64,000 nt of DNA, taken from assembly GCF_900112815.1 (NCBI RefSeq), contig NZ_FOND01000006.1, positions 128,216 through 192,215 of the forward strand, read 5' to 3'. The position numbers and the translations under genes are program-made. Source of the DNA: Blastococcus tunisiensis (lineage in GTDB: Bacteria > Actinomycetota > Actinomycetes > Mycobacteriales > Geodermatophilaceae). Position 1 is the stretch's first letter, and every line of letters begins with the position of its first letter. The notes beneath the pieces are model-generated. The model made no database searches, was not told where the DNA came from, and was given only the letters and a program-made list of their open reading frames with translations. Shown here piece after piece: positions 62,042-64,000 of this stretch.

Positions 62042-63114
62042 CCCGTCCGCTCGCCCCGGACGGCGCCCTGCGCCGGAACGTTTCCGGCCGACTGGGGCGG
62101 CTGGTGCTCACCGTCGGGGTGGTCGTGGCCATCTTCGCCGGGGTCCTGCCGCAGATCGCCGACTACGGCCGCGCCTGGGAGCTGGTGCGCGCGCTCACCT
62201 GGGCGGAGACGGCGCTGGTGGTCGCCGTCGGGGCGCTGAACCTGGTGTCCTACGCGCCGCTCTGGGTGGCGGCCGTGCCGGGACTCACCTGGTGGCGGGC
62301 GCTCCTGGCCGACCAGGCCTCGACGGCCATCTCCAACACCGTGCCGGTGGGCTTCGCCTTCGGTGTCGGGACGACCGCGGCGATGCACCACTCCTTCGGC
62401 TTCTCCCCCGCCGTCATCGCCCGCGCGGTGGCCCTCACCGGGGTATGGAACAACCTGGTCAAACTGGCGATGCCGGCGCTCGCCCTCGGCGGCCTCGTCC
62501 TCGTGCGCGACCCGCACCCCGGGCTGACCGTGGCGGCCGTCCTCGGCAGCGTCCTCCTGCTGATCGCGGTGGCCGCGCTGGTGGCCGGGCTGACCCACCG
62601 CCGGGCCGGTGCCGTCCTCGCCGCCGCGGCCCAGCGAGTGGCCACGACGGTCGCCCGCCGGCGCAACCGGTCCGGACCGTCGGACTGGGTCGAACGCACC
62701 GAACGCTTCCGCACCGACTCGGTGCAGCTGCTGAGGAACCGCTGGCTGCTGATGAGCGCCGCTGCCGTCGTCAGCCACGTGGTGCTGTTCCTGCTGCTGC
62801 TGACCTGCCTGCGCACGGTGGACGGGCAGGGCGCGGAGCTGCACTGGATCGTCGTCCTGGCGGTCTTCTCCGTCACCCGCCTCGTGACGATGGTGCCGAT
62901 CACGCCGGGGGCCCTCGGTGTCGCCGAGCTGAGCTACGTCGCGGGGCTCACGGCCGTGGGCGTCGGTCCCGGGGCGGCGGCCGGTGCGGTCCTGCTGTTC
63001 CGGCTCCTCACCTGGTTCCTCCCCATCCCGCTCGGGCTCGCGGCCTGGCTGCTCTGGCGGCGTGGTGTGGGGCGGGTTGGGGAACCCGTCGTCCCGGTCG
63101 GAGCCGCGGCGTGA
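62038..63114 (+). CDS. Lysylphosphatidylglycerol synthase-type flippase domain protein (UPF0104)
   Basis: The 358-residue membrane protein has about eight helices. Family blocks are the helix-loop NTVPVGFAFGVGTTAAMHH, FSVTRLVTMVPITPGALGVAELSYVAGLTAVGV, and LLFRLLTWFLPIPLGLAAWLLW. It is the membrane flippase-like domain without the soluble aminoacyltransferase half. GTG start overlapping the fusion gene, and GTGA overlap with the PAP2 gene after it: a three-gene operon. Confidence 0.88.
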   Translation: MTRPLAPDGALRRNVSGRLGRLVLTVGVVVAIFAGVLPQIADYGRAWELVRALTWAETALVVAVGALNLVSYAPLWVAAVPGLTWWRALLADQASTAISNTVPVGFAFGVGTTAAMHHSFGFSPAVIARAVALTGVWNNLVKLAMPALALGGLVLVRDPHPGLTVAAVLGSVLLLIAVAALVAGLTHRRAGAVLAAAAQRVATTVARRRNRSGPSDWVERTERFRTDSVQLLRNRWLLMSAAAVVSHVVLFLLLLTCLRTVDGQGAELHWIVVLAVFSVTRLVTMVPITPGALGVAELSYVAGLTAVGVGPGAAAGAVLLFRLLTWFLPIPLGLAAWLLWRRGVGRVGEPVVPVGAAA

Positions 63115-63779
63115 GCAGGGGCTACCGGCGGCGGTGGGCCGACGTGCGCACGGCGGCAGTGGCGGCCGCGGCCACCGGGCTCTGCGCCTGGGCGGTGGCC
63201 CCGGGAACGGTCGGCGCTCTCGAGCGACGGGTGTTCACCGCCGTGAACGGCTGGCCGGACACCCTGCAGTGGCCGCTGTGGAGCTTCCAGATCCTCGGTG
63301 TGCTCGGGATGCCGCTGCTCGTGGCCGCCGTTGCGCTGCTCCTGCGGCGGTGGCGGCTGGCGCTGGCGCTCGCCCTGCTGGTCCCGCTCAAGCTGGTCGT
63401 GGAACGGGAGCTCCTGAAGGTCCTGGTGCAGCGCGAACGCCCCGGCACCACGATCCCGGGAGCCGTCCTCCGCGACGTCCCGTCGGCCGGCCTGTCCTTC
63501 CCGTCGGGCCACGCCGTCGTCGCGTTCGGGATCGTCGTCCTGCTCGCCCCGTACCTGCGCCGCCGCTGGCTCCTGGTGGTGGTGGCGCTGGCCCTGCTCA
63601 ACTCGGTGGCCCGCGCGTACCTCGGTGGCCACGCCCCGCTCGACGTCCTCGGCGGCGCGGCCGCCGGAGCGGCGGCAGGAGCTCTCCTCAACCTGCTGGT
63701 GGGCGTGCCCTCCACCGCCGGGCCTCCGCTGCGCGCGCCCGTCGCGCTCCGCGGCGGGCGGGCCCTCCCGGGAGGCTGA
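63111..63779 (+). CDS. PAP2-family phosphatase
   Basis: The 222-residue membrane phosphatase has an intact catalytic set: KVLVQRERPG (K-x6-RP), SFPSGHAVVAFG, and ARAYLGGHAPLDVLGG (R-x5-H-x3-D). About six helices. It dephosphorylates lipid phosphates such as phosphatidate or undecaprenyl pyrophosphate. Coupled to the flippase-like gene by a GTGA overlap. Confidence 0.92.
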   Translation: MSRGYRRRWADVRTAAVAAAATGLCAWAVAPGTVGALERRVFTAVNGWPDTLQWPLWSFQILGVLGMPLLVAAVALLLRRWRLALALALLVPLKLVVERELLKVLVQRERPGTTIPGAVLRDVPSAGLSFPSGHAVVAFGIVVLLAPYLRRRWLLVVVALALLNSVARAYLGGHAPLDVLGGAAAGAAAGALLNLLVGVPSTAGPPLRAPVALRGGRALPGG

Positions 63780-63792
63780 CCGCCCTGCCGGC

Positions 63793-63807
63793 GATGCCCT
63801 TGGTCCC
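63793..63807 (-). promoter_or_regulatory. DosR-like box before the terminal lipoprotein gene
   Basis: Read on the minus strand, GGGACCAAGGGCATC fits the GGGACC-N3-GG-type box. It lies 75-89 bp upstream of the lipoprotein ATG at 63882, in the only gap (63780-63881) after the lipid operon. Confidence 0.35.
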
Positions 63808-63881
63808 GACGGGCCGATGTCCTGCGGCGGTGGCCCCCTGGCCGGTCCGGCGCTGTGCTGTGCACGACGTGAGGAGTCGGC

Positions 63882-64000
63882 ATGGCGGGCGTGGCGCGAC
63901 GCGTGGGTCCGGCGGCGGCGGTGGCGGCCGTCCTGGTCCTGACACTGGTGGGCTGCGGTGGGGGGCGGGAGGACGGCCGGGCCGCGGGAACACCGACGTC
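63882..64000 (+). CDS. Lipoprotein, N-terminal fragment
   Basis: Thirty-nine codons from ATG 63882, with GAGGAG upstream, run off the right edge. The translation is a lipoprotein signal peptide (MAGVARRVGPAAAVAAVLVL, then TLVGCGGG with the lipobox Cys) followed by a Gly/Arg/Asp-rich linker. Function cannot be told from this fragment. Confidence 0.75.
   Translation, partial: MAGVARRVGPAAAVAAVLVLTLVGCGGGREDGRAAGTPT

Noticed and set aside
1-64000. Mobile elements, integrases, transposases, tRNA-flanked att sites, rRNA or tRNA genes
   Set aside because: None of the real frames carries such motifs, and I saw no tRNA-like cloverleaf. Local base composition is even, with only short AT-richer promoter patches.

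Overview
The window is about 73-75% G+C by eye, with almost every third codon position G or C, many GTG starts, and 4-bp ATGA/GTGA gene overlaps. The gene content fits an aerobic, non-pathogenic high-GC actinobacterium, most likely of the Geodermatophilaceae (Blastococcus/Geodermatophilus/Modestobacter): tandem universal stress proteins, a DUF1918 protein, a DivIVA-like coiled-coil protein, PaaX/IclR-controlled catabolism, and an in-frame UAG inside a UGSC selenoprotein motif. I saw no rRNA, tRNA, CRISPR array, prophage or insertion sequence.

Layout. (1) 1-17 kb is mixed chromosomal housekeeping and accessory metabolism: a patatin fragment, a phospholipase D, a flavin monooxygenase divergent from a GAF regulator, a D-2-hydroxyacid dehydrogenase, a luciferase-like oxidoreductase, YqeY, an NRDE protein, an SRPBCC/TetR pair with a palindromic operator, a ThrE-type exporter, a kynurenine cassette (formamidase, kynA, kynU), a tandem ABM protein and a tandem OsmC protein. 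(2) 17-43 kb is a large catabolic island. An IclR regulator faces a phenol-type FAD hydroxylase. A tightly overlapped operon follows: P450, ferredoxin, ferredoxin reductase, two phosphotriesterase-family proteins, an FAD monooxygenase, an esterase, an MBL hydrolase and a CocE hydrolase, ending at a strong stem-loop. Then come a sugar-type ABC importer, a TetR regulator and a DoxX protein. On the other strand an SDR, amidohydrolase, acyl-CoA ligase, MaoC hydratase and aldehyde dehydrogenase operon ends at a clear Rho-independent terminator. It is followed by a thioredoxin-domain protein coupled to a UGSC-family protein, and a PaaX regulator sits at the head. Together these genes look able to import, oxidise, hydrolyse and CoA-activate an aromatic or lactone/ester substrate, whose identity the sequence does not reveal. 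(3) 43-64 kb is envelope and stress: a small membrane protein, a DivIVA-like protein, an M23-type peptidase, a carboxylesterase, then a dense set of genes typical of an actinobacterial dormancy/hypoxia (DosR-type) regulon (flavodoxin, class I aldolase, two USPs, Hsp20, a P-type ATPase, a membrane kinase). GGGAC-type boxes lie in their upstream regions. The set ends with a lipid-metabolism operon encoding a PAP2-kinase-flippase fusion, a flippase-like protein and a PAP2 phosphatase.

The most striking signal is at 34,670-35,182 (minus). A UGSC-family reading frame continues across an in-frame UAG exactly where selenocysteine is expected (D-UAG-G-S-C-T-S-C), followed at bacterial SECIS distance by a perfect 8-bp hairpin. 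UAG-programmed selenocysteine has been reported for Geodermatophilus and Blastococcus, so this gene is best annotated as a 170-residue amber-encoded selenoprotein rather than as two short ORFs. Other notable points are a phosphotriesterase paralogue that has lost nearly all its metal ligands beside an intact copy, a matching pair of TTGACA-N3-TGT operators that may unite two operons, a 52-bp duplication carrying DosR-like boxes, and a pair of paralogous membrane kinases, one with an intact and one with a decayed PAP2 domain.
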